A DNA stretch of 64,000 nt from Paenibacillus paeoniae (GCF_003388735.1 NZ_QUBQ01000004.1:372001-436000); one strand, 5' to 3'; shown: positions 1-8,227, counted from the first letter of the stretch. Program-made: numbers and translations. Notes: a model not told the origin generated them from the sequence alone.

Positions 1-1457
1 CTCGGCATTGTGAAAGGTACCGAGTAGGTGCCTGGTTCACCAGTGCGCGCCATATCTATCGTTCCAATGGAAGCTGGAAGATACGGGAAGAATGTGAGAG
101 AAGCACTAGACAACGGGTTAGACGATGACGGCAATATCAAATAACCATATTGATCATACGCATTGAAGTTGACATGATAATTACGAGACCATTCAGCTTG
201 CGTTACTTCTTGACCGTTCGAGTCACGAAGCAAGCCACTCCATTCTATTTTAGCAACAATTGGCGCATGTCCAACTTTAAAGTTTTTAGAGACAGTGACA
301 GTATCGTTGTTATTTGTACTAGTTAGAGTTATCGGTATCAAATCACCTTGCATTTTACTCGTGGTATCCACTACGACAGCCATATGATCGAGGTCAATCT
401 TGGCAGTGGCGCTAGAATATACGCCCAGTTTGGGAGCTTGAACCGCTTCTCCGAACTGATTAGCAGCCTTAAACAGAATAGCAACCTGCTCCGAGTAAGC
501 AATGGTGTCTGAGTCGTTAGTAAATTCGATCTTAACAATCTTCTCGGCTTCTGCTGTCAAACTAGCGGTAACCTTGTCCACAGAAGCAGCATCAAGACCA
601 GACAGAGTAACGGTATACTCCCCTGCGACCAATTTGTCGTCAAAGGTCAAGGTAGCGCTCTTCTTATCATCCGACCAAGCGACCGAGTAACTCCCCTTCG
701 AGACAGAAAGCTTCGCCTTCTGTGTGTCGACCGGCTTATTGAAGGTCACGTTGATCTTCTTTGCTCCGGCTTGTTTTGCTCCCGTAAGGCTCACTTTCCC
801 AGGTGCAACGTACTGTTGCTTGGCTTCGTATGCGCCTGTAAGGAGCAGATCGCGTGTTGCGTTGGTTTTGCCGCCGAACGTTCCGTCGATGCCATTCGGT
901 AATAGTTTTAGTTCCAACGCCAAGGCCACATAACCCTGTGCCCAGCCGGATACCGTACTATCGTCGCCAGTCTTCGTTTTTGAATCCGCTTCCTTGTCCA
1001 GCACTCGAACCAAGAACGTAGCCAACTGCTCTTTGGTCACTTTGCCAGCCGGATTGTACGTGCCCTCGCCATAACCATCCGTAATGCCAGCAGCTTTAAT
1101 GGCTTCGATGAAAGGAAGCGCATATCCGTTGGCGGCATCATCCGCCAAGACGTCGCTGAAACTGGAAGTCTTCAGATCTTTATTGACTTCAATGCCCGTT
1201 ATCAATGCCGCAACCTTGGCGAACTGCGCGCGGTTCATTTCCTCCTTCAACCCGAACGTCGTATCGCTGATGCCATCGAAAATCCCTGCGCTAATCATAG
1301 CGTCAAACTTGGCTTTCGTTGCCGCATCCAGATCCTTTAAGTCCGCAAAGTCAGCAGACGTCCTCGCAGACGCGCTGCCTCCAAAGCCGATGACAGTGCT
1401 TAAGCCGAGAAATACAGCTAGCGAAAAACTGATGATTTTTTTTCTCATCGGATTCAT
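1..1457 (-). CDS. S-layer homology (SLH) domain surface protein, C-terminus cut by window edge
   Basis: Reading frame open from an ATG at 1457 to the window edge (about 485 codons visible, C-terminus missing). The start has a GGAGGG ribosome site just upstream. Residues 1-32 are a signal peptide (basic MNPMRKKI, hydrophobic core, SASA cleavage region). Then come SLH-type repeats: FADLKDLDAATKAKFDAM with GIFDGISDTTFG, then FSDVLADDAANGY with GITDGYGEGTYNPAG and KEQLATFLVR, and a more degenerate third around GWAQGYVALALEL. These modules typically bind pyruvylated secondary wall polymer and anchor exported proteins to the cell surface. After about residue 215 there are Ig-like/Big-type beta domains (GAKKINVTFNKPVD). 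It lies about 100 bp downstream of the BTAD regulator on the same strand. Function beyond surface anchoring cannot be told from the visible part. Confidence 0.88.
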   Translation of the reverse strand, partial: MNPMRKKIISFSLAVFLGLSTVIGFGGSASARTSADFADLKDLDAATKAKFDAMISAGIFDGISDTTFGLKEEMNRAQFAKVAALITGIEVNKDLKTSSFSDVLADDAANGYALPFIEAIKAAGITDGYGEGTYNPAGKVTKEQLATFLVRVLDKEADSKTKTGDDSTVSGWAQGYVALALELKLLPNGIDGTFGGKTNATRDLLLTGAYEAKQQYVAPGKVSLTGAKQAGAKKINVTFNKPVDTQKAKLSVSKGSYSVAWSDDKKSATLTFDDKLVAGEYTVTLSGLDAASVDKVTASLTAEAEKIVKIEFTNDSDTIAYSEQVAILFKAANQFGEAVQAPKLGVYSSATAKIDLDHMAVVVDTTSKMQGDLIPITLTSTNNNDTVTVSKNFKVGHAPIVAKIEWSGLLRDSNGQEVTQAEWSRNYHVNFNAYDQYGYLILPSSSNPLSSASLTFFPYLPASIGTIDMARTGEPGTYSVPFTMP

Positions 1458-1559
1458 CCCTCCTGTTATGAGTGTCAAAGCCATTTATTGCACTCTATCA
1501 CAGTCAGTCTAAACAAAGCCTAAACAATGGGATCGCTTCATCAGGTATTCGTAATGTTC

Positions 1560-4500
1560 CTATCCGCCACAATCCAGCAGTGTCCCTATTGCGTCCTTGG
1601 GCTCAATCCCGAATTCGGTTAACAGCATCACCCTTAGCACTTCGTATTGCTTGATTGCAGAAATACGGTCATCTGCCAAAACGAGCAAGCGAATAAGCTG
1701 TTCATGGATATACTCGTTCAGCGGATCATGCCCAAGTGCCTCCCGAAGCAGCTCCGCAGCGACATCATAATGCCCTTCCTTCTTCTCACGGTCATGGAGG
1801 CGGAGCAACATCGCGACGTACTCGCTTCCCAGGCGAACTCGCATCGGCTCTGCCCACTCATACGAAGTGCCCGCCAGATAGCCCTGTCCGTAAAATTGAA
1901 CAAGTTCCCTGGCATAGTCACGCAATGCAATGTCATCGATTTGCGCCTGAGCGGCCAGCAACCGATCCCACTCCTCGATATCAAGGTCCAATCGGGTCAT
2001 ATCGATCCGGTAACCGCCTTCTACATGCTGAACGATACCGTCAAGTCCCATTTGGCTTATAGCTTTTCGCAAATAGTGAGTCGTCGTATTAAACTGGGCC
2101 CCGGCCCGGTCAACGTTTACTTCTCCCCACAAACAATTGAGGATTCGATCTCTGCTTACCGTCTCACCGCGATGATGAAGAAGAAAGGCCATCAATTCTT
2201 CGGTTTTAGAAGTCCGCCACTTGATCGCAGCGCCGTCCTCTGTCTCTACGCGAAACCGTCCAAAACATCGAATCTTCATTCGTGGAAGTGTGAGATGGAC
2301 ATCGAACGCATCTAGTACAAGACACGCATAACCGGACACAGCATTCGATCCCCCATCCTTGTCTCCATACGACCGCACATAAATAGACATCAGCTCCGCC
2401 ATCGCCGATCCTTCGTCCACGAAGCTACGGATGAACCCCTGCGGCTCCGCAAGACGCAGGGCGGTATCCAACTTCATCAGTGCCTGCTCCGCCCGACCAT
2501 CAAGATACAACCCCATGCTTTGCAAGATTAGAACTTGAATTCGGTCGCGCAAGCGGTCTTCCTTCGTCAACAGATGATACAGCCGCTCTGCGAGGGATAG
2601 CCCCGGTTCGCATTGTCCGCATGCCACAAGCACGCGAACGAGCGTCAGCTGTTCGGGCACTTGATCCAACGTTGCTTCATCCGAGTGCGACATCCCACAT
2701 TGCTCCAACCATCGCTGAGCAAACGACATGTCGCCTTGACGCACTGCTAGTCTGGCCTGCTCCGCTTCGACTTTGCGTAAAAATATTTCATAGTCCGGTG
2801 AATTGATCTTCAGCTTCAGTTGTTCTAGCAGCGCCATGGCTTCTAGCGAGTTTCCCTTCGCTTGTTGAATTCTCGAAGCCGCCACATCCAGTTGATACAT
2901 ATTTCGAGGAACTGGCGCGAGTCCGTCCGCTCGGTTCATTCGGTTGATCCAAACTTCCGCTTCCTCTAACCGATTCCACTCGCACAACAGCTTGGCGTAT
3001 GACGCATACATCGGCGTCGCAAACGGATGATTCACTTGAGCCTGCCAATGACCCGTCATCTTTTCGAAAAATTGTGCCGAGCCATGATAGTCGTTAATGT
3101 AGCACAGATGGTCATCAAACTCTTCTACAGAATAATGTCTATTGTTACCGCCTTGAATAAACAAGCTGTGCTCAGGCGCCAGCTTATCACCGCGGATAAA
3201 ATATTCAGCTGTGCGGGCAAGATCTTTGGATACATAGGAAGCGGAAGCGCAGATATAATAAATTTCTCCCATCGTCGCGCACCATACGTCAGCGTCCATA
3301 TGATCCTTCATCGCTTCGAAACGGTTCCTTAGCCGCTCCGCTCGATCCAAAATGCCACTAAACTGCCGAACACCAACCATCGCATACAAATAAAAAAGCT
3401 CAAGGACTGGCCTACCCGATACGTATGGCTCAGGCACCTTCATCACCCATCGAGCAACGACGACGTTTTTACCGCCAATAAGCAGCTCATTTAGATGACC
3501 CTCAATCAGACGGACGGCATCTTCATAATGCCGTCCTGCCAAATAATGCTCTGCCGCTTCTTCGACAAAGCCATTCGTTTCGAGCCATTGCGCGGCACGC
3601 CCATTCGCCCGAACCCACAACTCCGGCTCTGTTCGAGCGAGCATCGACTGTAGAAAATCAGACAACAGATGGTGATAACGATACCAGCCCCGTTGATCGT
3701 CCAACGGAATAATGAATAGCTGAAGCTGTTCCAATTGCTCCAGCTGTTGCTGGCCTCCCAACCGGCCGGTCACCGCCTCGCACAAGGCGTAATTCATCTG
3801 GCTTAACACGGAAGTTTGCAGCAAAAAATCGCGCATCGCCTCTGGCAGATCGCGAATGACTTCCTCTAGCAAATAATCAGATACGAGCTGCTGCCGACCG
3901 CTGAATTGGCGGATCATTTCAGCCACATTGCCCCTCCGTTTCAGGGAGATGGCCGCCAGACGCAGGCCGCTAATCCAGCCTTCGGTTCGGTTGTGCAGAA
4001 TATGGAGTTGCTCCGCCGACAGTTTCAATTCCGTCGTATCTTGGAAGAACTCAGACACTTCCTCTAATCGGAACCGCAATTGTTCGATTGTAATCCGCCG
4101 CATCTCACCTTTTGCCAACAATCTTGTTGTCGGGAAAGAAAGGTCACTGCGGCTTGCGATATATAAATGAATATGGTCTGGAAGGCATTCAAGCAAATAG
4201 CTCATCGACTTCTGGATGGCCGGCATCGTCACCAGGTGATAGTCGTCAAACATGATGACGAGCTCACTTGACAATAGATTTAACTCGTTCAACAGCGCAG
4301 TCATTGCCGGCTCCATAGATGCGGAGGACGCAGTAGGCCCTTGAGCTATCAGTGGCCCAACCGTCCGACCAAATCCTTCGACTCGATTCTGGATCGAAGC
4401 AATGACCGCGTTCCAGAATGTAATCCAATCGTCGTCCTGCTTGCCGAGCGATACCCATGCAACAGAATTCTCTCTCTGTCTGGCCCATTCGCTTAAAGTC

Positions 4501-4640
4501 GTCGTTTTCCCATAGCCGGATGGAGCGAATACGAACATCAGCTTCGCATCCATGCCCTCATCTAGCAGACGAATCAGATCCGAGCGAATAACCAAAGTAT
4601 GCCGTTCATGAGGAATATGCATCTTCGTTGCAACAATCAT
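1560..4640 (-). CDS. MalT-like STAND ATPase with C-terminal winged-helix/BTAD domain, transcriptional activator
   Basis: 1026 aa, started at the ATG at 4640 with a GGAGGG box 6 bp upstream. The N-terminal ATPase has a Walker A motif APSGYGKTT (about residues 38-46) and a Walker B-like LVIMFDDYH (about 127-135), as in MalT/LuxR-family STAND regulators. The middle (about 380-750) is helical and TPR-like. Instead of a LuxR helix-turn-helix, the C-terminus has an OmpR-like winged helix (MKIRCFGRFRVETEDG, RDRILNCLWGE, about 775-860) followed by a bacterial transcriptional activator domain (BTAD) made of TPR-like helices ending near the stop. Such proteins usually activate a few targets in response to an unknown ligand. 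The SLH gene directly downstream is a candidate co-transcribed or regulated gene; this is inference. Confidence 0.85.
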   Translation of the reverse strand: MIVATKMHIPHERHTLVIRSDLIRLLDEGMDAKLMFVFAPSGYGKTTTLSEWARQRENSVAWVSLGKQDDDWITFWNAVIASIQNRVEGFGRTVGPLIAQGPTASSASMEPAMTALLNELNLLSSELVIMFDDYHLVTMPAIQKSMSYLLECLPDHIHLYIASRSDLSFPTTRLLAKGEMRRITIEQLRFRLEEVSEFFQDTTELKLSAEQLHILHNRTEGWISGLRLAAISLKRRGNVAEMIRQFSGRQQLVSDYLLEEVIRDLPEAMRDFLLQTSVLSQMNYALCEAVTGRLGGQQQLEQLEQLQLFIIPLDDQRGWYRYHHLLSDFLQSMLARTEPELWVRANGRAAQWLETNGFVEEAAEHYLAGRHYEDAVRLIEGHLNELLIGGKNVVVARWVMKVPEPYVSGRPVLELFYLYAMVGVRQFSGILDRAERLRNRFEAMKDHMDADVWCATMGEIYYICASASYVSKDLARTAEYFIRGDKLAPEHSLFIQGGNNRHYSVEEFDDHLCYINDYHGSAQFFEKMTGHWQAQVNHPFATPMYASYAKLLCEWNRLEEAEVWINRMNRADGLAPVPRNMYQLDVAASRIQQAKGNSLEAMALLEQLKLKINSPDYEIFLRKVEAEQARLAVRQGDMSFAQRWLEQCGMSHSDEATLDQVPEQLTLVRVLVACGQCEPGLSLAERLYHLLTKEDRLRDRIQVLILQSMGLYLDGRAEQALMKLDTALRLAEPQGFIRSFVDEGSAMAELMSIYVRSYGDKDGGSNAVSGYACLVLDAFDVHLTLPRMKIRCFGRFRVETEDGAAIKWRTSKTEELMAFLLHHRGETVSRDRILNCLWGEVNVDRAGAQFNTTTHYLRKAISQMGLDGIVQHVEGGYRIDMTRLDLDIEEWDRLLAAQAQIDDIALRDYARELVQFYGQGYLAGTSYEWAEPMRVRLGSEYVAMLLRLHDREKKEGHYDVAAELLREALGHDPLNEYIHEQLIRLLVLADDRISAIKQYEVLRVMLLTEFGIEPKDAIGTLLDCGG

Positions 4641-4690
4641 TGGGTACCCTCCGGAATGAAGACAGAAAATGAGTAATAAAGTGTAATTTC

Positions 4691-4724
4691 GACAACAAGT
4701 CGTAAATTCCTACGTCTTGTTGTC
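4691..4724. repeat. Inverted repeat upstream of the STAND/BTAD regulator
   Basis: Arms GACAACAAGTCGTA (4691-4704) and TACGTCTTGTTGTC (4711-4724) pair with one mismatch around a 6-base loop. It lies 50 bp upstream of the regulator start and overlaps the truncated end of the HNH-like fragment. It could be an operator for the regulator or a terminator stem; there is no clear U-run on either side, so the operator reading is slightly preferred. Confidence 0.5.
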
Positions 4725-4908
4725 AAATATCTGACTCATTAATATCAACCCGCAATCTTCCAGTAAACGAGTCTTTCTTTAAATATCTAAAAACAAACTT
4801 GGGGATAATATGACTTTCTTCCAGTTTGGCGATCTTGCCACATAAAGCACATTTGGTTTCAATAATTTCCTTAGAAAACCCCACGAGGAATATCCCCCTA
4901 ATTTTCAA
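4723..4908 (-). pseudogene. Truncated N-terminal fragment of an HNH/zinc-knuckle protein
   Basis: 61 codons. The sequence contains CALCGKIAKLEESHIIP followed by KFVFRYLKKDSFTGRLR. A Cys-x2-Cys knuckle followed by SHIIPKF and a basic, tryptophan/leucine-rich stretch is typical of the start of larger HNH-like proteins several times this length. The frame ends abruptly inside the inverted repeat at 4691-4724, and nothing downstream continues the protein, so I read it as a 3'-truncated cassette gene at the island edge. It has the same orientation as the other cassette genes and lies immediately to the left of the structured repeat at 4972-5118. Confidence 0.5.
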
Positions 4909-4971
4909 ATAATTGATATTAGATTCATCAAATTTTGAGTTTTTAAGAGCTTTATAGATGCCCCAATTTCT

Positions 4972-5118
4972 GATAACGTTTTTGTGTTCCTGACGTCGAT
5001 TCCCCTTAGATAGCTCTTATCTTAGGGGAATCGATGTGTCTGCCTGAATCTACTCCTTCGAAATCCCTCGGGCAGACCGAGCGGCGAAAGCCGCGAAGCT
5101 GGAACACTGTGTTATACG
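4972..5118. repeat. attC-like structured repeat, copy a
   Basis: Begins TGATAACG and ends TGTTATACGC, so the ends are inverted ATAAC/GTTAT boxes. An inner inverted box is GTGTTCC (4984-4990) against GGAACAC (5101-5107). Between them are side hairpins: CGATTCCCC with GGGGAATCG, TCTGCC with GGGCAGA, and GCGGC-GAAA-GCCGC. The fixed words GACGTC, GATGTGTC, CAGACCGAG and CGAAGC are shared with copies b and c. It lies between the HNH-like fragment and the membrane-protein gene, directly downstream of the latter's stop. Confidence 0.7.
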
Positions 5119-5150
5119 CTGTTGCACACTTCATTGAATTACTTACAAAC

Positions 5151-5759
5151 TTATCTTCTAATAATTCCAATAGTTCTTAGTTCTATAACAAGCATAGCCC
5201 AGATGGAAGATATTACAAACGGAAAGGTAATAATCTTAACTAGTATTTCAACTAATGAGTTCTCTGAAAGTCCTTCTTGAATCGCTGTATCAATTACAGA
5301 TTGATCAAATACTAAGCTAGAAAAATTCGAATCCAAAGTCGTTAAAAATGCAACTGCCAAAAGTGTTGTAAAGAGAGCATTAATTAACATTACAGCTGCT
5401 TTAACTTTATTAAGCTCGAAAAATAATGATGCTGCTAGCCATGAAACTACGAAAGTAAATAATAAAAACCAAATAAAATACCTATCCTCAATCACTGGAC
5501 TCCAAAAAAAGCTTATATAACTTGCGACTACTAACGCGATTAAGAACGGCGCAACTAATAACCATCTTATTATTCTAAAAATTGTATTAGCATTTGTAAT
5601 TGAGTTTAAAAACATGTTCAAATATACCAATGTAATCGCAAAACCAATTAGTAAAAACTTTATTTGTGGACTTGGCAAATAAACTCCTATAATTATAAAT
5701 AAGAAAACGATCAAGTATATAACTCTAGTATTTTTCAGAATTTCGATTATTCTCCTCAT
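5151..5759 (-). CDS. Multi-pass membrane protein, unknown function (island cassette gene)
   Basis: 202 aa, AT-rich compared with the core genes, ATG start with GAGGGG upstream. Roughly six hydrophobic segments are visible (for example YLIVFLFIIIGVYL near residue 15, FLLIGFAITLVYLNMFL, WLLVAPFLIALVVASYISF, FIWFLLFTFVVSWLAASLFF, VMLINALFTTLLAVAFL and FPFVISSIWAMLVIEL near the C-terminus). No recognisable catalytic or transport motif. It sits alone between structured repeats b and a, with its start about 45 bp from repeat b, so it behaves like a single-gene cassette. Membrane proteins of this sort are common effectors or immunity proteins in defence islands, but no function can be assigned. Confidence 0.7.
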   Translation of the reverse strand: MRRIIEILKNTRVIYLIVFLFIIIGVYLPSPQIKFLLIGFAITLVYLNMFLNSITNANTIFRIIRWLLVAPFLIALVVASYISFFWSPVIEDRYFIWFLLFTFVVSWLAASLFFELNKVKAAVMLINALFTTLLAVAFLTTLDSNFSSLVFDQSVIDTAIQEGLSENSLVEILVKIITFPFVISSIWAMLVIELRTIGIIRR

Positions 5760-5801
5760 GTGTAACCCCTCAAAAACAATTATTGATTTTTGTGCAATTG
5801 C

Positions 5802-5921
5802 GTATAACGTTTCGTATATTCGCGACGTCCGACGAAGTCGGATGTGTCCACAGCAACAGCTTCCTTGAAGCCACTTCTGGGACCGAGGGCAATCGCCCGA
5901 TGCGTGAATATTATGTTATCG
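5802..5921. repeat. attC-like structured repeat, copy b
   Basis: Starts CGTATAACGTTTCG and ends TTATGTTATCGG. The outer inverted boxes are ATAAC/GTTAT and the inner pair is TATTCGCG near 5818-5824 against CGTGAATA near 5904-5911. Side hairpins are CCGACGAAGTCGG and GGGCAATCGCCC. The shared words GACGTC, GATGTGTCC and GGGACCGAGG are present. It separates two minus-strand single genes (5151-5759 and 5955-6512). Confidence 0.75.
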
Positions 5922-5954
5922 GATGTAATCGCCTTCTTCGAATAACATTCTAAA

Positions 5955-6512
5955 TTATATATTCTCTTCAAACTCGCCATTCCGATGTCTTCTTACATAA
6001 TCTTCAATTTCTTCTGCACTTATATATTCACCCGATTTTATATTCTTTTCTGGATCTTCTGCATTTTGCCAAAGTAATAAATCTAGTAATATCCTAATTA
6101 CTCTTTTTGTGTTTTCAACAATATCAATTTCATCTTCTAACTTATTTAGAATTTCATCTAGAGCATGATGTCTAGCAGTAAATGAAGATATTACTTCGTC
6201 TAAATTTTCTTTAGACATACAATACTCAATATTGTGAGCAAATTTTCTTCTTAACTTATTGAATAGTTTGTATGTATTGCCTTCATCTATTGAAAGTGCT
6301 CCAATAGCAATTAACAGATCAATCTTGTTTGGAAAGAACATTCTATCAAGATTTAACACACTTGCATTTTGATAAACACTATTAATTAGGCTTTCAATTT
6401 CTTTTTCAATTAGTAGTTGCCCCTTTAGTACTATAGACAAAATTGAATTTTCTTCTTGTATAAATTCCTTAAAGTGATGTAAGGTTACCGCTAACTCCGC
6501 TCTTGTTTTCAT
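5955..6512 (-). CDS. HEPN-domain protein (RRKFAH motif), island cassette gene
   Basis: 185 aa, all-helical in appearance, ATG start with a GGAGGTG box just upstream. Around residues 88-95 LRRKFAHN fits the HEPN RxxxxH signature, where Arg and His form the ribonuclease active site in toxin members. The flanking NKLRRKFAHNIEY also resembles MAE_28990/DUF4145-like HEPN proteins. No nucleotidyltransferase (MNT) antitoxin partner is adjacent. The gene is flanked by structured repeats b (downstream) and d (upstream). An RNA-cleaving abortive-infection or stress role is inferred from the family; activity is not shown by sequence alone. Confidence 0.6.
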   Translation of the reverse strand: MKTRAELAVTLHHFKEFIQEENSILSIVLKGQLLIEKEIESLINSVYQNASVLNLDRMFFPNKIDLLIAIGALSIDEGNTYKLFNKLRRKFAHNIEYCMSKENLDEVISSFTARHHALDEILNKLEDEIDIVENTKRVIRILLDLLLWQNAEDPEKNIKSGEYISAEEIEDYVRRHRNGEFEENI

Positions 6513-6566
6513 AAAACACCTCCATAATTAGATATTTTAGGTTTTACTTAGTATTGCGATTATTTC

Positions 6567-6610
6567 CGATAACGTCTTATCCACGAACTTCATGAATACC
6601 TACGTTATAG
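6567..6610. repeat. Short attC-like hairpin, copy d
   Basis: CGATAACGTC at the left and TACGTTATAG at the right form outer inverted boxes. The inner pair is TTATCCACGAA against TTCATGAATA with almost no loop. It is a minimal version (about 44 bp) of copies a-c, without side hairpins. A near-identical hairpin (copy e, 13469-13511) occupies the equivalent place downstream of the intact rlmH. It lies just upstream of the HEPN gene at 5955-6512. Confidence 0.65.
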
Positions 6611-6768
6611 CCTTTTATCTGAAACCAAATCCCAAAATTCCTATCATATCACAGCGTGGAAAATAGTGGTCGATTTCTAATCATAAAGAACTATCCCCCC
6701 AAAACAAAGGTCTTAGAGGTCCATAATTCACACTACCCACAACACTCCCAGCCACATTCCCACAACCA

Positions 6769-6794
6769 ATATTTTTCGCCGTCACTTATGGCAC
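6769..6794. repeat. att-like site, copy of the rlmH 3' end
   Basis: Read on the minus strand, the rlmH-type end GAACAGTGCCATAAGTGACG is followed by GCGAAAAAT. It matches the site at the end of the intact rlmH (13681-13713), including the stop codon and the GGCGAAAAAT tail. About 200 bp to its left also resemble the sequence downstream of the intact rlmH, so this appears to be an older duplicated insertion boundary. Confidence 0.65.
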
Positions 6795-6965
6795 TGTTCC
6801 CCCGCTTAATCTAACCGCCCGAATCATCTGCTCCAGCTGAGCACATGCATCATATGGTGCGGATAGGTCATGCGGCCGAAGGTCTTGTTGTGGGCGGGGA
6901 CGGTTACGAGGCGAGGCGGTTAGTTGGTACAGACTTGCCCTGTAAGATTCTTCTGCCGGACCAAT
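6782..6965 (-). pseudogene. Decayed copy of the rlmH 3' end
   Basis: On the minus strand, one frame reads AHNKTFGRMTYPHHMMHVL, matching [21 protein letters not shown] of the intact RlmH at 13695-14174. After a frameshift, the next piece ends in a GEQCHK-stop, equivalent to RlmH GEPYHK-stop. Only the last roughly 40 codons are recognisable and the frame is broken, so it cannot make a methyltransferase. It marks a previous integration event at the rlmH attachment site. Confidence 0.7.
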
Positions 6966-6970
6966 GGCGT

Positions 6971-7001
6971 ATGGCCCCGCAAGCGAGAATACTCTGTTAT
7001 G
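6971..7001. repeat. Partial attC-like repeat (right end only), copy g
   Basis: ATGGCCCCGCAAGCGAGAAT followed by ACTCTGTTATG resembles the right ends of copies b and c (GGCCCGAAGCG, then GTGAATA, then TGTTATC). The left half is missing, replaced by the rlmH remnant. It stands about 70 bp from the stop of the HEPN gene at 7072-7575, the same arrangement as partial copy f near 12.0 kb. Confidence 0.45.
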
Positions 7002-7071
7002 GGGGCTGTAAACGTATCAGGCCATCCGACCGAGAGTCTATGATTTCGGTGTTAGTCAAAGGTAGCCGAAG

Positions 7072-7575
7072 TTAAAATTCTTCTTTATTGATTTTCGTCC
7101 TTGTAAGGCTAAACTTTTCAATTGACTTGTTATCTGTTTCTGTGACTAATTTGGTCAAGGTATTTATCATGTTATACAAGTCATTTACTTCAAGTTCTCT
7201 TAACGATCCAACCAAAAATTTGCTGTCGGGTACTGCCTTAATATACTTTTCGTCTACAATACATCGGTTATGAACAATGATATTTCTGATTGCTATACTT
7301 TCAACAATTTTCATTTTGTCTTCTTTATCAACAGCTAGAGGTATTCCTTTCGAGATACACCACTCTTCAATGTTCCCAAAACCTTTATTAGATAGTTCGG
7401 AAACCTTGCTTTCTATGGTTTCTTTCAATAAAGCATCAATTGAATCTGCTTTAAGAATTTGTTCTATTAAAATGGTAGGCTGCTTATTATGTAGAATCTC
7501 CGGTTTCACAACGAGTATCTCCCGAATCAATGAGACCAAGTATTGAAAATTATCAACTATTCTACTAAAAATCAT
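7072..7575 (-). CDS. HEPN-domain protein (RNIIVH motif), island cassette gene
   Basis: 167 aa, AT-rich, helical. Near residues 96-104 IAIRNIIVHNR contains the HEPN R-N-x3-H signature (RNIIVH), a close match to catalytic HEPN ribonucleases. Before it are long helices (LVSLIREILVVKPEIL and IDALLKETIESKVSEL), and the C-terminus is charged. There is no adjacent antitoxin-like gene. The gene lies between the partial repeat g at its 3' side and the att site at 7695-7761 at its 5' side. It is the second of three HEPN-type genes in this island; the three are too different for recent duplication. Confidence 0.6.
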   Translation of the reverse strand: MIFSRIVDNFQYLVSLIREILVVKPEILHNKQPTILIEQILKADSIDALLKETIESKVSELSNKGFGNIEEWCISKGIPLAVDKEDKMKIVESIAIRNIIVHNRCIVDEKYIKAVPDSKFLVGSLRELEVNDLYNMINTLTKLVTETDNKSIEKFSLTRTKINKEEF

Positions 7576-7694
7576 TTCTATGAAATCTTGAGAGTGTCTC
7601 CTTAGTTTATTAATATTTTTTCCTGGTTTCTGTTAATTATCTTTCATCACAATGGTTAGGAACTGGGCGAATGTATGGCGACATGAACTTTTTC

Positions 7695-7761
7695 AATCCA
7701 ATTTTTCGCCGTCACTTATGATAAGGTTCAGCTTAACGGGACTATCGGCGAAAAATGGATT
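7695..7761. repeat. SCC-like att site with flanking inverted repeat
   Basis: Minus strand 7728-7697 reads GAACCTTATCATAAGTGACG then GCGAAAAATTGG, nearly identical to the end of the intact rlmH and to the TATCATAA core of staphylococcal SCC attachment sites. A 16-17 bp inverted repeat follows: AATCCAATTTTTCGCCG (7695-7711) against CGGCGAAAAATGGATT (7746-7761). Only the last six rlmH codons are present here, so this is an attachment site and not a gene remnant. Confidence 0.7.
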
Positions 7762-7805
7762 CCGATCTGGCCGTGGCGCAGGATTGCCAACGGTTTTACT
7801 CACTC

Positions 7806-7829
7806 AAGTAGGCATGACTATGCCTACTT
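7806..7829. terminator. Perfect 10-bp stem hairpin
   Basis: AAGTAGGCAT and ATGCCTACTT form a perfect 10-bp stem with a 4-base loop. There is no strong T-run on either side, so it may be a weak terminator or a remnant of a mobile element end. It lies between the att site at 7.7 kb and the small gene at 7916. Confidence 0.35.
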
Positions 7830-7915
7830 AGTAATGTACGAAGGCCACCGAAGTAAATCGGTGACCCATATGTCAATGATTCAACTAACGTTCCCCTTTA
7901 GCGCTTAATCCGAAA

Positions 7916-8185
7916 TCAAACATCCAATCCTAACTGTTCAATTAGAAAATCACCTTTTTCGATTTTCAACGTTTTCTTTTCTAGCCTATATTCCCACCCA
8001 TTTGCAATTGCATATGTAATCAAACGTTCGCAATTCTTCGGCCTATGAGGGTTGAAGTGCCAGCTGCCTTTCCATGTAAACAAGACTTCGAAATATGAGG
8101 TTTTGGATGAGTACACTTTGAAATTGACAAATTCATTACTAGATATTTCATTAATAACGATGTGGAATTGATAATCATTCAACAT
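7916..8185 (-). CDS. Small hypothetical protein
   Basis: 89 aa from the ATG at 8185, preferred over an upstream GTG at 8227 because AAAAGGGA lies about 8 bases before it. The sequence starts MLNDYQFHIVINEISS and ends LIEQLGLDV, with mixed alpha/beta character and an aromatic centre (YFEVLFTWKGSWHFNPHRP, then GWEYRLEKKTLKIEKG). No family recognised. Small size and island location would suit an immunity or cassette protein, but that is only positional. Confidence 0.5.
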   Translation of the reverse strand: MLNDYQFHIVINEISSNEFVNFKVYSSKTSYFEVLFTWKGSWHFNPHRPKNCERLITYAIANGWEYRLEKKTLKIEKGDFLIEQLGLDV

Positions 8186-8227
8186 AATTCGTTTTTCCCT
8201 TTTGCGAAACGTTTTCAGAAAAATCAC

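Noticed and set aside
1718..4488. Many open frames opposite or within the STAND/BTAD gene
   Set aside because: They are mirror-frame artefacts of a long GC-rich gene with clear domains and no ribosome sites of their own.
6845..7075. 76-codon plus-strand frame over the rlmH remnant
   Set aside because: Minus-strand similarity to RlmH explains this stretch; the plus frame is a shadow.
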